NCBI GenBank assembly: GCA_009917555.1
Contig: QZDX01000004.1
Span: 1-64,000 of the forward strand
Length of the DNA: 64,000 nucleotides
Reading direction: 5' to 3'
Source: a bacterium 1XD21-13
GTDB taxonomy: Bacteria > Bacillota > Clostridia > Lachnospirales > Lachnospiraceae
In this document: piece after piece, positions 25,220-34,061 of the stretch
How positions within the stretch are numbered: the stretch's first letter is position 1
How the letters are laid out: every line of letters begins with the position of its first letter
Position numbers and translations under genes: made by a program
The notes under the pieces: generated by a model
Seen by the model: only the letters and a program-made list of their open reading frames with translations
Databases searched by the model: none
What the model was told of the DNA's origin: nothing

Positions 25220-26983
25220 ATGAACATAATAGAAAAAGACATCCTTCTTCATCTTAAAAATACCTCATTCATCAATCAAAGAATCCTTTCCGAAAGAACT
25301 AACTATTCCCTAGGAAAAGTCAATCAATCTCTTCGAAACCTGCAGGAGCAGGGATACCTCAGTACAGAAATGTCCCTGACAGTAAAGGCTCTTGAGCTGT
25401 TAGAATCACACTGGCCCCAAAGAGCGATCATTCTGGCCGCAGGTTATGGGATGCGTATGATCCCCATCAATACAGAGACGCCCAAGGGACTTCTTCAGGT
25501 AAATGGGGAGCCGTTGATAGAGCGTATTATCAAACAGTTACATAAAGTCAATGTGCACGATATTACAGTTGTAGTTGGATTTATGAAAGAATCTTATGAA
25601 TACTTGATAGATGAATATCAAGTGGAGCTTCTTGTAAACATGGAATATTCCCAGAAAAACAATCTCCATTCACTGAATCTAGCAAAAAATAAGATAGAGA
25701 ATACCTATATCATACCCTGTGATATCTGGTGCGATGAAAATCCTTTCCAACATAATGAATTATATTCCTGGTATATGATCAACGAATTGATGGACGATGA
25801 AAGCAACGTGAGGGTGAACCGCAAGCAGGAACTGGTACGGACAGACCAAGGTGGAAACCAGATGATTGGAATTTCTTATATTACTGGCGAAGCGGTACAC
25901 AGCTTGAAACAGCATCTTACAGAAATGGATTCGGATCCCATCTATCAACACAGCTTTTGGGAGGAAGCCCTGTTTGAAAAAGACAAGATGATAGCGTCTT
26001 CCCGCCTTGTAAATTCACGAATGACTTATGAAATCAATACCTATGAGCAGCTCCGAGAACTGGATGAATCTTCCCGTCAGTTACAATCACGGGTTATACA
26101 ACTGATGGCAGAAAATCTAGAGGTGTCAGAAAATGAGATTAAGAACATCGCAGTTCTAAAAAAGGGAATGACGAATCGTTCCTTCTTGTTTACCTGCAAA
26201 AACAAAAGATATATTATGCGTATTCCGGGAGAGGGGACGGAGCACTTGATTAACCGAAGACAAGAATATGCGGTGTATCAGGCTATTGGAAAGCTTGGGA
26301 TCAGTGATGATATTTTTTATATGAATCCGGAAAATGGCTATAAGATAACTGCTTATTTGGAGAATGCCAGAGCCTGTGATCCGGAAAATATAGAAGATGT
26401 GCGATTATGTATGAAAAGACTCCATGACTTTCATGAAAGAGGCCTGCAGGTAGAGCATATGTTTGATATATTCGAAAAGATGGAATTCTATGAGTCTCTT
26501 TGGAATGGAGTACCATCTTGCTATAGAGATTACGAGGAAACAAAGAAGAAAGTTTATGAATTAAAGAAATATATAGATACGCAGCCCCAAAAATATGTTT
26601 TAACTCATATAGATGCAGTACCGGATAATTTTTTGTTTGTTAAAAATGCGCAGGGAGATACGGAGATTCGCCTCATAGATTGGGAATATGCAGGCATGCA
26701 GGATCCCCATGTGGATATTGCCATGTTTGCCGTTTACGCCATGTATGACAGAAAAAAAATAGAAATGTTGATTGATGCCTATTTTACAGAGGGGTGCCCT
26801 CAGGAGGTACGTTTGAAAATATATTGCTATATTGCGGCCTGCGGCCTCCTGTGGAGTAATTGGTGCGAATATAAACGGCAGCTGGGAGTGGAATTTGGGG
26901 AATATGCGATCAGACAGTACCGATATGCCAAAGAATATTATCGGATTGTAAAAGAAAGCAGTTTATTGGAGGAAGAGAAATGA
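25220..26983 (+). CDS. Winged-helix + phosphocholine cytidylyltransferase + choline kinase fusion (LicC-LicA)
   Basis: The 587-residue protein has three parts. Residues 1-60 form a MarR-like winged helix. Residues 66-290 form a nucleotidyltransferase with AIILAAGYGMRMIPINTE and PKGLLQVNGEPLIERI. Residues 300-587 form a choline-kinase-type domain with MRIPGEGTEHLINRRQEY, the catalytic HIDAVPDNFLF and LIDWEYAGMQDPHVDIAMF. Together it could phosphorylate choline and make CDP-choline for LicD. The ATG at 25220 follows AAAGGAG; an in-frame ATG at 25196 overlaps no better site. GC content is clearly higher than in the flanking transferase genes, which suggests separate acquisition. Confidence 0.88.
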   Translation: MNIIEKDILLHLKNTSFINQRILSERTNYSLGKVNQSLRNLQEQGYLSTEMSLTVKALELLESHWPQRAIILAAGYGMRMIPINTETPKGLLQVNGEPLIERIIKQLHKVNVHDITVVVGFMKESYEYLIDEYQVELLVNMEYSQKNNLHSLNLAKNKIENTYIIPCDIWCDENPFQHNELYSWYMINELMDDESNVRVNRKQELVRTDQGGNQMIGISYITGEAVHSLKQHLTEMDSDPIYQHSFWEEALFEKDKMIASSRLVNSRMTYEINTYEQLRELDESSRQLQSRVIQLMAENLEVSENEIKNIAVLKKGMTNRSFLFTCKNKRYIMRIPGEGTEHLINRRQEYAVYQAIGKLGISDDIFYMNPENGYKITAYLENARACDPENIEDVRLCMKRLHDFHERGLQVEHMFDIFEKMEFYESLWNGVPSCYRDYEETKKKVYELKKYIDTQPQKYVLTHIDAVPDNFLFVKNAQGDTEIRLIDWEYAGMQDPHVDIAMFAVYAMYDRKKIEMLIDAYFTEGCPQEVRLKIYCYIAACGLLWSNWCEYKRQLGVEFGEYAIRQYRYAKEYYRIVKESSLLEEEK

Positions 26984-27702
26984 GCCGGATAATAAGAGCG
27001 ATCATTATGGCAGCTGGAGAGGGGCGCCGTATGCATCCAGTAACACTGGAGGTTCCCAAGCCCCTTGTGAGAGTAAATGGAGTTCGGATGATAGATACTG
27101 TGATACAGGGACTTAAAAAAAATGGCATTGATGAAATTTATGTTGTGGTGGGCTACTTGAAGGACAAGTTTTTATGCCTGGAGGAAGAATATCCGGGTGT
27201 AAAATTGATTGAGAACCCATACTATCATACCTGCAACAATATCTCTTCCTTATATGTGGCGCGGGATTATATTGAAAATGTAATTATATTGGATGGAGAT
27301 CAGATGATTTATAATGAGAAAATTCTGGAACCTGAATTTGAACGATCTGGTTATAACTGCATCTGGACAGAGAAAGCAACGGATGAATGGCTGCTGACAA
27401 TTGAGAATGGAATTGTAACACATTGTAGCAGAAATGGAGGAAGTTGTGGATGGCAGTTATTTAGCGTTTCACGATGGAATGAAAAAGATGGAAGAAACTT
27501 AAAACGTCATCTTGAAATAGAGTTTGAGGAGAAAGGAAACAAGCAGATTTACTGGGATGATGTAGCGCTTTTCTGTTATCAGGAAGAATACCAGCTGGGA
27601 ATCCGGAAAATGCAGTATGGTGACGTTGTGGAAATTGATAGTCTAAAGGAGCTTGTGGTGATCGATAAAAGTTATCGTAAATTTTTAAAGAAAGCCGACT
27701 GA
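26980..27702 (+). CDS. licC: LicC-like nucleotidyltransferase
   Basis: The 240-residue protein starts IIRAIIMAAGEGRRMHPVTL, followed by PKPLVRVNGVRMIDT, the NTP-binding loop of LicC/RmlA-fold cytidylyltransferases. Later VIILDGDQMIYN provides the metal-binding aspartates. It overlaps the fused gene by four bases (ATGA). With a cytidylyltransferase domain already in the fusion, this one may be the true CTP:phosphocholine enzyme or may act on a related phospho-alcohol. Confidence 0.82.
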   Translation: MSRIIRAIIMAAGEGRRMHPVTLEVPKPLVRVNGVRMIDTVIQGLKKNGIDEIYVVVGYLKDKFLCLEEEYPGVKLIENPYYHTCNNISSLYVARDYIENVIILDGDQMIYNEKILEPEFERSGYNCIWTEKATDEWLLTIENGIVTHCSRNGGSCGWQLFSVSRWNEKDGRNLKRHLEIEFEEKGNKQIYWDDVALFCYQEEYQLGIRKMQYGDVVEIDSLKELVVIDKSYRKFLKKAD

Positions 27703-27715
27703 AAAGGAGAATCAG

Positions 27716-29284
27716 ATGATGGATGAGAAAAAAAAGCTTAGAACGATGATTGACTGGATGACAACACTGCTTCCTCTGGTGGGAGTAGTGCTTCTCTGCG
27801 TTGTTTTTGTGATGTTTCCGGAACAGTCCGTAATTGTACTTCAGACAGTCCGCGGATTTCTGGGTGACGAGTGCGGTATTTACTATGCGGTGATTGGAAC
27901 AGGAATTTTAACGTGTTCCCTGTATCTTGCATTTTCGAAATACGGGGAAATAAAATTGGGAGATATCAAAAAGCCTGAGCATTCCTCATTCAGATGGGGA
28001 GTGATGATTTTTACTTCCACTATGGCAGCTGATATTTTGTTTTATTCCCTGTGTGAATGGGCATTGTATGCAAATGAGCCCTATATTGAGGAAATGGGAG
28101 GGATTCAGCGCTGGGCTTCTACCTATCCATTGTTTCACTGGGGGCCGATTGCCTGGAGCTTCTATATTATTCTTGCAGTGGCTTTTGGTTTTATGTTGCA
28201 TGTAAGGGGGCGCGATAAGCAGAAGTTCTCAGAGGCCTGCCGTCCACTGCTTGGAGTAAAGGTAGATGGTATTCTGGGAAAAATCATAGATCTAATTGCA
28301 ATTTTTGCGCTGATAGCAGGAACGGCTACTACATTTTCACTTGCAACACCACTTTTGTCAGAAGCAGTGAGCAGGGTGACTGGTCTGCCGTCGAGTGTGG
28401 GACTGACGATTTTTATGCTGTTATTGATTGCGGGTGTGTATACACTGACCGTTTTATTTGGAATGAAAGGAATTTCAAAGTTAGCGTCTGTATGTTCTTA
28501 TCTGTTTTTTGCGCTTTTACTGTATTTTTTGATTTTAGGAGGAGAGACAGTCTATATTCTGGAGACTGGCTTTTCTGCATTGGGAAATATGGCGCAGAAC
28601 TTTATCGGGATGTCTACCTGGCTTGATCCATTGCGGGAAAATTCTTTCTCGCAGAACTGGACGATTTATTATTGGGCATACTGGATGGTATGGTGCGTGG
28701 CAACGCCGTTTTTTATAGGCTCAATCAGTAAAGGACGAACTATCCGGAATACTATATTGGGCGGATACGGATGGGGACTGGCCGGAACATTTACTTCTTT
28801 TATTATTTTGGGGAATTATGGAATGGCACAGCAGCTGAAACATGGCGTGGATGTGTCTGGGTTTATTGCAGCAGGAGGAAGCTATCCGGAAGCAATTTTG
28901 AAAGTATTTGATACTCTGCCGTTGCCAAAATTGGGATTGATTCTTCTGGTGGTGACAATGATTGCATTCTATTCAACTACATTTGATGCATTGACAATGG
29001 TGGTATCTTCGTATTCTTATAAGCGGCTTCCGGTGAATCAAGAACCGGATAAGAGAGTGCGGATTTTCTGGGCGGTTATGTTTATTTTATTCCCGATAGC
29101 ACTTATATTTTCGGAAAATTCTATGTACAGTCTTCAGTCGGTGTCGATTATTGCGGCGTTTCCAATTGGAATTGTTATTTTGGTGATTGTGGGGAGTTTG
29201 GTTAAGGAGTTGAGGGAGTATAGTAAGGGAAAAGTAATTCGCACTAATCATACAGAGAACTATCCCTCTTTGAACAAAAAATAG
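27716..29284 (+). CDS. BCCT-family transporter (choline/betaine type)
   Basis: The 522-residue protein has about twelve transmembrane segments. It has the family motifs HWGPIAWSFYIILAVAFGF and the tryptophan-rich WTIYYWAYWMVWCVATPFF (about 318-336), where BCCT carriers bind the trimethylammonium group. Its place directly after the Lic enzymes indicates choline uptake, the role LicB plays in other phosphocholine clusters. GGAGAA precedes the ATG. Confidence 0.9.
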   Translation: MMDEKKKLRTMIDWMTTLLPLVGVVLLCVVFVMFPEQSVIVLQTVRGFLGDECGIYYAVIGTGILTCSLYLAFSKYGEIKLGDIKKPEHSSFRWGVMIFTSTMAADILFYSLCEWALYANEPYIEEMGGIQRWASTYPLFHWGPIAWSFYIILAVAFGFMLHVRGRDKQKFSEACRPLLGVKVDGILGKIIDLIAIFALIAGTATTFSLATPLLSEAVSRVTGLPSSVGLTIFMLLLIAGVYTLTVLFGMKGISKLASVCSYLFFALLLYFLILGGETVYILETGFSALGNMAQNFIGMSTWLDPLRENSFSQNWTIYYWAYWMVWCVATPFFIGSISKGRTIRNTILGGYGWGLAGTFTSFIILGNYGMAQQLKHGVDVSGFIAAGGSYPEAILKVFDTLPLPKLGLILLVVTMIAFYSTTFDALTMVVSSYSYKRLPVNQEPDKRVRIFWAVMFILFPIALIFSENSMYSLQSVSIIAAFPIGIVILVIVGSLVKELREYSKGKVIRTNHTENYPSLNKK

Positions 29285-29355
29285 TAAAACCCCGTCTTTA
29301 TAGTTCATGAAATATAGTTGAAATATAGTTTTCAAGGATAATTTTGTCAAATACG

Positions 29356-29384
29356 TTGAAAAGTTATTTTTTTTTTAGTATACT
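29356..29384 (+). promoter_or_regulatory. Internal promoter
   Basis: The -35 is TTGAAA (29356-29361) and the -10 is TATACT (29379-29384), with a 17-base spacer containing a run of T. It would start a transcript near 29391, ahead of the GT2 gene at 29448. It may let the second half of the locus be expressed without the invertible promoter. Confidence 0.6.
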
Positions 29385-29447
29385 AGATAAAATAAATGAC
29401 AGAGTATAGAAACAGAAGGTAAACTTTGTAGATATTGAGATTAATCA

Positions 29448-30458
29448 ATGAAAGAATGTAAAATGGAAATAGATAGAAGTAGCAAAAAAGAACTGATTTC
29501 TATAATTATGCCGGTTTATCAGGCAAAAAACTGGCTTGAGGACAGTATTTATTCGGTATTGCGTCAAACTTATGAAAACTATGAGTTAATATTGGTGGAT
29601 GACGGTTCGACAGATGGATCTGGAGATATATGTGATAAGATGGCTGCTTCATTCCAGCAGATACATGTCTATCATCAGAAAAATGGTGGTGTTAGCAATG
29701 CTAGAAATAATGGTTTGTCGCATGCGTCTGGTGAATATCTTATGTTTTTAGACTGTGATGACTCGATTTGTGAAAATACTTTGGAAATCTTAGCACATAA
29801 AATGAAAACTGTAGAGGCGGATGCTGTTTTTTTTGGGTTTTGTAGGTGTAATAGATCAGGCTTAAAAGAAAATGTAGTTGTTGATCTAAAAGAAGGCATT
29901 TACAAGGATAATGAAATAAAAAAAGCGTTTATGAAATTTTTTGATACTAATATTGCAAATAATATTGGTACTAAGTTATATAAAAGAGAGTGTTTACGAG
30001 AGGTAAGATTTGATGAAACAGCTAATATATATGAGGATATAAGGTTCTGTTTGGCAGCTGTCAAGGGAATGCAATCAATTTATTTTTTGGATAAATGTTT
30101 GTATAATTATGAATATAAAAATGAGAATTCGTTATATACAACTTATAAAAGTGGATATTATCTGAATTTTTGCAAGTGTATGAACGAATTATACCATTGG
30201 ATGTATGGAACGGAAGGTTTTGAATATTGGTATGCTAATAGATATATGCTTGGTATAAAGGGAGCGATTGTAAATGCAAAAAAACATAAGAGCACATTTA
30301 AACAGGAATTTTATAAAATATGCGATAGCGAAGAGATGAAAAGAGCAAAAAAGGTATTGCAGAAAAATAACTATAAAGATATTTCGGTAAAGACGAAAAT
30401 CCAATTTTTTATGATATGGTATAAAAATTATTATGGAGTAAAACTGCTATGGAAATAA
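29448..30458 (+). CDS. GT2 glycosyltransferase
   Basis: The 336-residue protein has LISIIMPVYQAKNWLEDSI, ILVDDGSTDGSGDICD and the DxD motif as MFLDCDDSICE (about 101-111), with NIYEDIRFCL in the acceptor region. Features are typical of GT2 enzymes with a C-terminal helical tail. A later ATG at 29463 is a possible start. It overlaps the next gene by ten bases. Confidence 0.82.
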   Translation: MKECKMEIDRSSKKELISIIMPVYQAKNWLEDSIYSVLRQTYENYELILVDDGSTDGSGDICDKMAASFQQIHVYHQKNGGVSNARNNGLSHASGEYLMFLDCDDSICENTLEILAHKMKTVEADAVFFGFCRCNRSGLKENVVVDLKEGIYKDNEIKKAFMKFFDTNIANNIGTKLYKRECLREVRFDETANIYEDIRFCLAAVKGMQSIYFLDKCLYNYEYKNENSLYTTYKSGYYLNFCKCMNELYHWMYGTEGFEYWYANRYMLGIKGAIVNAKKHKSTFKQEFYKICDSEEMKRAKKVLQKNNYKDISVKTKIQFFMIWYKNYYGVKLLWK

Positions 30459-31621
30459 AAGAAAAATTATACCCTGCGATTGTAGCAGTTGGTTATAACA
30501 GACCGGGATCATTACAGAGATTATTAAATTCCATTGGAAATGCAAATTATAATTATAGTAATGTGACATTGGTAATTAGTCTTGATAGAAGCGAGATATT
30601 TGATAAAGTGCTATCTGTGGCCGAAGCCTTCCAATGGAATTATGGGAGAAAAGAAATCCGCACGTTTGAGGAGCGACAAGGATTACGGAAGCATATTTTA
30701 CAATGTGGAGATCTGTCAGAACAGTATGGAGCAGTTATTATATTTGAAGATGATATTGTGGTTTCACCTGAATTCTATAATTATACGGTTGAAGCATTAG
30801 AATTTTATAAAAAGGAAGAAAGAGTTGCCGGGATTGCGTTATATAGTCATAAGTATAACGGATATGCACAAAAACTATTTGAACCAGTGCATAATGGATA
30901 TGATACTTATATGGGGCAGTTTAGTGTAACTTGGGGGCAATGCTGGAGCGCTAATCAGTGGCGTTCTTTTAAGGAATGGTATTGTGCAAATAATCAAATA
31001 GAATTAAAGCCTCAGAGGAATGTTCCGCTTGCAGTCACGCAATGGCCGGAAACATCATGGGGAAAATATTTTGTATATTATATTGTTAATCAAGATAAAT
31101 ATTATGTAATGCCATATGAAGCATTAGCAACATGTTTTTCGGATGTTGGAGAGCATGTGCAGGCTTCGGATACTTTACATCAGGTGCCCTTATTACAGGC
31201 AAAGAGAGTATACCGATTTCCCGATTTTGATGAAGCAGAAAAATATGATATTTTTTTTGAAAGTATTACAATTAAGAGGTGCTTTGAGGCTGATATATCT
31301 AAAAATTTAAATGTTGATCTGTTTGGACTAAAAAATCGGATTTATGATAAGCGATATCTCTTATCAGTGGAGAAAAAACCTTTTTTCAGCCTTAAAACTT
31401 ATGGAATGGTTATGCGGCCCAAAGAATTAAATGTAATATATAATGTTGAAGGTAAAGATATTTATTTGTATGATACAAGCCAGTCTATAAAACAGAACAA
31501 AAAAGGAAATATCAAGAGTCAGATATATTATGATAGTTGGGGCAGTGATTGGAAAACGGCTCTTCAATTTGGAGTTTTTGAATTTTGGAAAAAAATAAAA
31601 AGAAAGTTTTGCTTTCGGTGA
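30449..31621 (+). CDS. GT-A glycosyltransferase (GnT-I/HlpA-like fold)
   Basis: The 390-residue protein opens PAIVAVGYNRPGSLQRLLNS, with TLVISLDRSEI for the nucleotide and the metal motif IIFEDDIVVSPEFYNYT (about 99-115). WGQCWSANQWRSFKEW is characteristic of this group. It resembles the protein at 10551-11474 in fold and motif order. Specificity is unknown. Confidence 0.7.
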   Translation: MEIKEKLYPAIVAVGYNRPGSLQRLLNSIGNANYNYSNVTLVISLDRSEIFDKVLSVAEAFQWNYGRKEIRTFEERQGLRKHILQCGDLSEQYGAVIIFEDDIVVSPEFYNYTVEALEFYKKEERVAGIALYSHKYNGYAQKLFEPVHNGYDTYMGQFSVTWGQCWSANQWRSFKEWYCANNQIELKPQRNVPLAVTQWPETSWGKYFVYYIVNQDKYYVMPYEALATCFSDVGEHVQASDTLHQVPLLQAKRVYRFPDFDEAEKYDIFFESITIKRCFEADISKNLNVDLFGLKNRIYDKRYLLSVEKKPFFSLKTYGMVMRPKELNVIYNVEGKDIYLYDTSQSIKQNKKGNIKSQIYYDSWGSDWKTALQFGVFEFWKKIKRKFCFR

Positions 31622-31654
31622 ATAAGATATGTGCGTGAGGTTAGATAAGATTTA

Positions 31655-33178
31655 ATGAAAAAAGCAGTTTTGCTGGCACCGCATTTGGATGATGAATTAT
31701 TGATAGGAGGCGGATTGCTTTATGCATTGGCCAGGGATAATAATTGGTGTGTATATGTAGTTTTTATGACAAATGGAGATTATTATGCTTATGAAGCGGA
31801 AACGCGGTTAAAAGAAGCAATTGCTTCCTGTGATGTATTAGGTGTAAAGGAAGAGTATGTCATTTTTTTGGGATATGGGGATCAATGGAAAGGTAAAAAA
31901 CATATATATAACATGCCAGGTGAGGTGGCTGTATCCCATTGTGAAAGAACAGAAACTTATGCATTAGATTTTCATTCTGAATACTCTTATCAGAAAGAAC
32001 AAAGACATAGACAGTATACAAGAGATAATTTAAAAAGTGATATCAAAAAAATAATTTCAGATTTGCTGCCTGAAGTGTTATTGTGTGTAGATTTTGATTC
32101 GCACCCAGATCATAAGGCACTTTCCTTGCTTTTTTCGGAGTGCATTGGCGAAATTTTAAAAAATGATTTAAATTATAAGCCACTTATTTTAAAGAAGTTA
32201 GCTTATGAGGGAGTATACAATGGAGAAAATGACTATTATTGTGTTCCACATAGGCCAACAAAATGTACAAAGGGAGAACTTAAGAGTACACCGATATTAA
32301 AATGGCAGGAAAGGATTAGCTTAGCTGTCCCTAGAGAGTGTGATACATTGTTGCTAGCGAATAATGTATTGTTTAAGGCAGCAAAAAAATATAAATCTCA
32401 AAGGTTTAAATTTATCATTCCCAAAGCGATAAATTCAGATATTGTTTATTGGAGGCAGTTTACAGAAAATTTTGCTTTGTCTGCCAATGTGAAAGCAACA
32501 TCTGGTGTTGCAGAGTATCTGAATGATTTTAAGACAATTGATTCAGACAATATTTTAACAGAAACAAAAAAATTGTCAGCTTCAGTATGGCACCCAAGTT
32601 TATCGGATCCTTTAAAGAAGGCTATTTTTGAGTGGCCGGAGGAAATATTAATCAGAGAAATCTGTATCTATGAAAATCCAGATTTTAAGTCAAATATATT
32701 GTTATTAAAAATTTTAGTTCATGATGAATATTCACTAGAAGTAGATTATATTCAGCATGATGGATCAAAAACACAAATATTATTTGAGCCTATAAAAACG
32801 AAAAAAATAGAATTAATGATTGCAAAATGGGAAGGTCCAAAACCAGGTATAAGTGAAGTAGAAGTATTTAATGAAAAAAGCTCTTTTGAAAGCTATGGCC
32901 TACCTTGTCAGGTGAATAAATATTTTGAACTATCTGGTAATAAGTGTGTAATATTTGAGAAAGTTATTTCTTGTTTAGGAAGTTTGTTTATGGGCTTAAA
33001 TGAAGTGTATGAATTTAAATTGTGTCCTAATAAATATTTTATGCAAAGAAAATATTCAATCCTGAGAACAAATATTTATTTACTTCCTTTATTTTGGGTG
33101 ATTGATATTATTAAAAGAATAGTAGATAAGATATGTATATTTAAAGGAAAAAATTTATTAGAAAACAAAATGGGGTAG
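31655..33178 (+). CDS. PIG-L/LmbE-family deacetylase with C-terminal beta domain
   Basis: The 507-residue protein starts with the zinc-binding motif LLAPHLDDELLIGGG (about 5-19) and the second motif DFDSHPDHKAL (about 147-157). These mark PIG-L N-acetylglucosamine deacetylases. The usual domain is about 230 residues. Here a second half (about 280-410) contains SASVWHPSLSDPLKKA and ISEVEVFNE, resembling a discoidin-like carbohydrate-binding sandwich. It probably de-N-acetylates a sugar of the glycan or its lipid-linked precursor. No signal peptide was seen, so action is expected in the cytoplasm. Confidence 0.78.
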   Translation: MKKAVLLAPHLDDELLIGGGLLYALARDNNWCVYVVFMTNGDYYAYEAETRLKEAIASCDVLGVKEEYVIFLGYGDQWKGKKHIYNMPGEVAVSHCERTETYALDFHSEYSYQKEQRHRQYTRDNLKSDIKKIISDLLPEVLLCVDFDSHPDHKALSLLFSECIGEILKNDLNYKPLILKKLAYEGVYNGENDYYCVPHRPTKCTKGELKSTPILKWQERISLAVPRECDTLLLANNVLFKAAKKYKSQRFKFIIPKAINSDIVYWRQFTENFALSANVKATSGVAEYLNDFKTIDSDNILTETKKLSASVWHPSLSDPLKKAIFEWPEEILIREICIYENPDFKSNILLLKILVHDEYSLEVDYIQHDGSKTQILFEPIKTKKIELMIAKWEGPKPGISEVEVFNEKSSFESYGLPCQVNKYFELSGNKCVIFEKVISCLGSLFMGLNEVYEFKLCPNKYFMQRKYSILRTNIYLLPLFWVIDIIKRIVDKICIFKGKNLLENKMG

Positions 33179-33185
33179 ATTAATA

Positions 33186-34004
33186 ATGCCGAGGGTGTTA
33201 GGAATATTTACATGTTATAATCGTAGAGAAAAGACAATATCTTGTCTGAAAAATTTAATGCAGAATAATTCCAGTATTGAATTTTTTTTTGTTGCGGTAG
33301 ATGATGGCAGTACAGATGGGACAAATGAGTCTTTAGCTTTATATAAGAATGTTCAGATTATTTTAGGAAGTGGACATTGCTATTATTCTGGAGGTATGCG
33401 ATTAGGTATTAAAGAGGCTAAAAAAAAATGTGATAAATTTGATTGGATTTTGTTTTTTAATGATGATGTTGAGTTCTTTCCAAATATACTGGAAAGATTG
33501 ATTGGTTATGCAAATGAACGAAATGAGATTATAGTGGGGGCAACGTGTAATGAAATCGGAGAGTTGACATATGGAGGTGTGGTGAAGACATCGAGATTTC
33601 GGCCTGCATTCAGGATTGTAATCTCTAAAGATAGTCGTATGTTTTGTGATACTTTTAATGCAAACTGTGTATTGATTCCAACAGAAATTTTTAAAAGCTT
33701 ACCAAATATAGATTCTCAATATACACATGCTTTGGGTGATTTTGACTATGGACTTGAGGCAAAAAAAAGAGGAATTCCCATTGTAGTAGCTGATTTTTTT
33801 GTAGGACAATGCTTTTGTAATTTGATAGAAGGAACTTGGGAGGATAACCGACTTTCCAGAAGGGAGCGATTGAAAAAGAAAGAAAGTCCCAAAGGGCTTC
33901 CATGGAAGGAGTGGTTTTATTTTGTGAAAAAAAATTATGGAATATGTAGCGCTTGTGTAAGTAGTATGGTTCCATATATAAAAATTTTAATAGGGAGATC
34001 CTGA
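33186..34004 (+). CDS. GT2 glycosyltransferase (rhamnosyltransferase-like group)
   Basis: The 272-residue protein has VLGIFTCYNRREKTISCL, VAVDDGSTDGT, GSGHCYYSGGMRLGI and a DxD as FFNDDVEFFPN (about 94-104). This motif set is common in GT2 enzymes annotated as rhamnosyl- or N-acetyl-sugar transferases. It starts at ATG 33186, eight bases after the deacetylase, and lies just before the polymerase and flippase genes. Confidence 0.8.
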   Translation: MPRVLGIFTCYNRREKTISCLKNLMQNNSSIEFFFVAVDDGSTDGTNESLALYKNVQIILGSGHCYYSGGMRLGIKEAKKKCDKFDWILFFNDDVEFFPNILERLIGYANERNEIIVGATCNEIGELTYGGVVKTSRFRPAFRIVISKDSRMFCDTFNANCVLIPTEIFKSLPNIDSQYTHALGDFDYGLEAKKRGIPIVVADFFVGQCFCNLIEGTWEDNRLSRRERLKKKESPKGLPWKEWFYFVKKNYGICSACVSSMVPYIKILIGRS

Positions 34005-34061
34005 TGAAAAACTAAGTTGGAGTGTATATTTGCTGAACATTAACTAATGGAGGAAGTTTGT

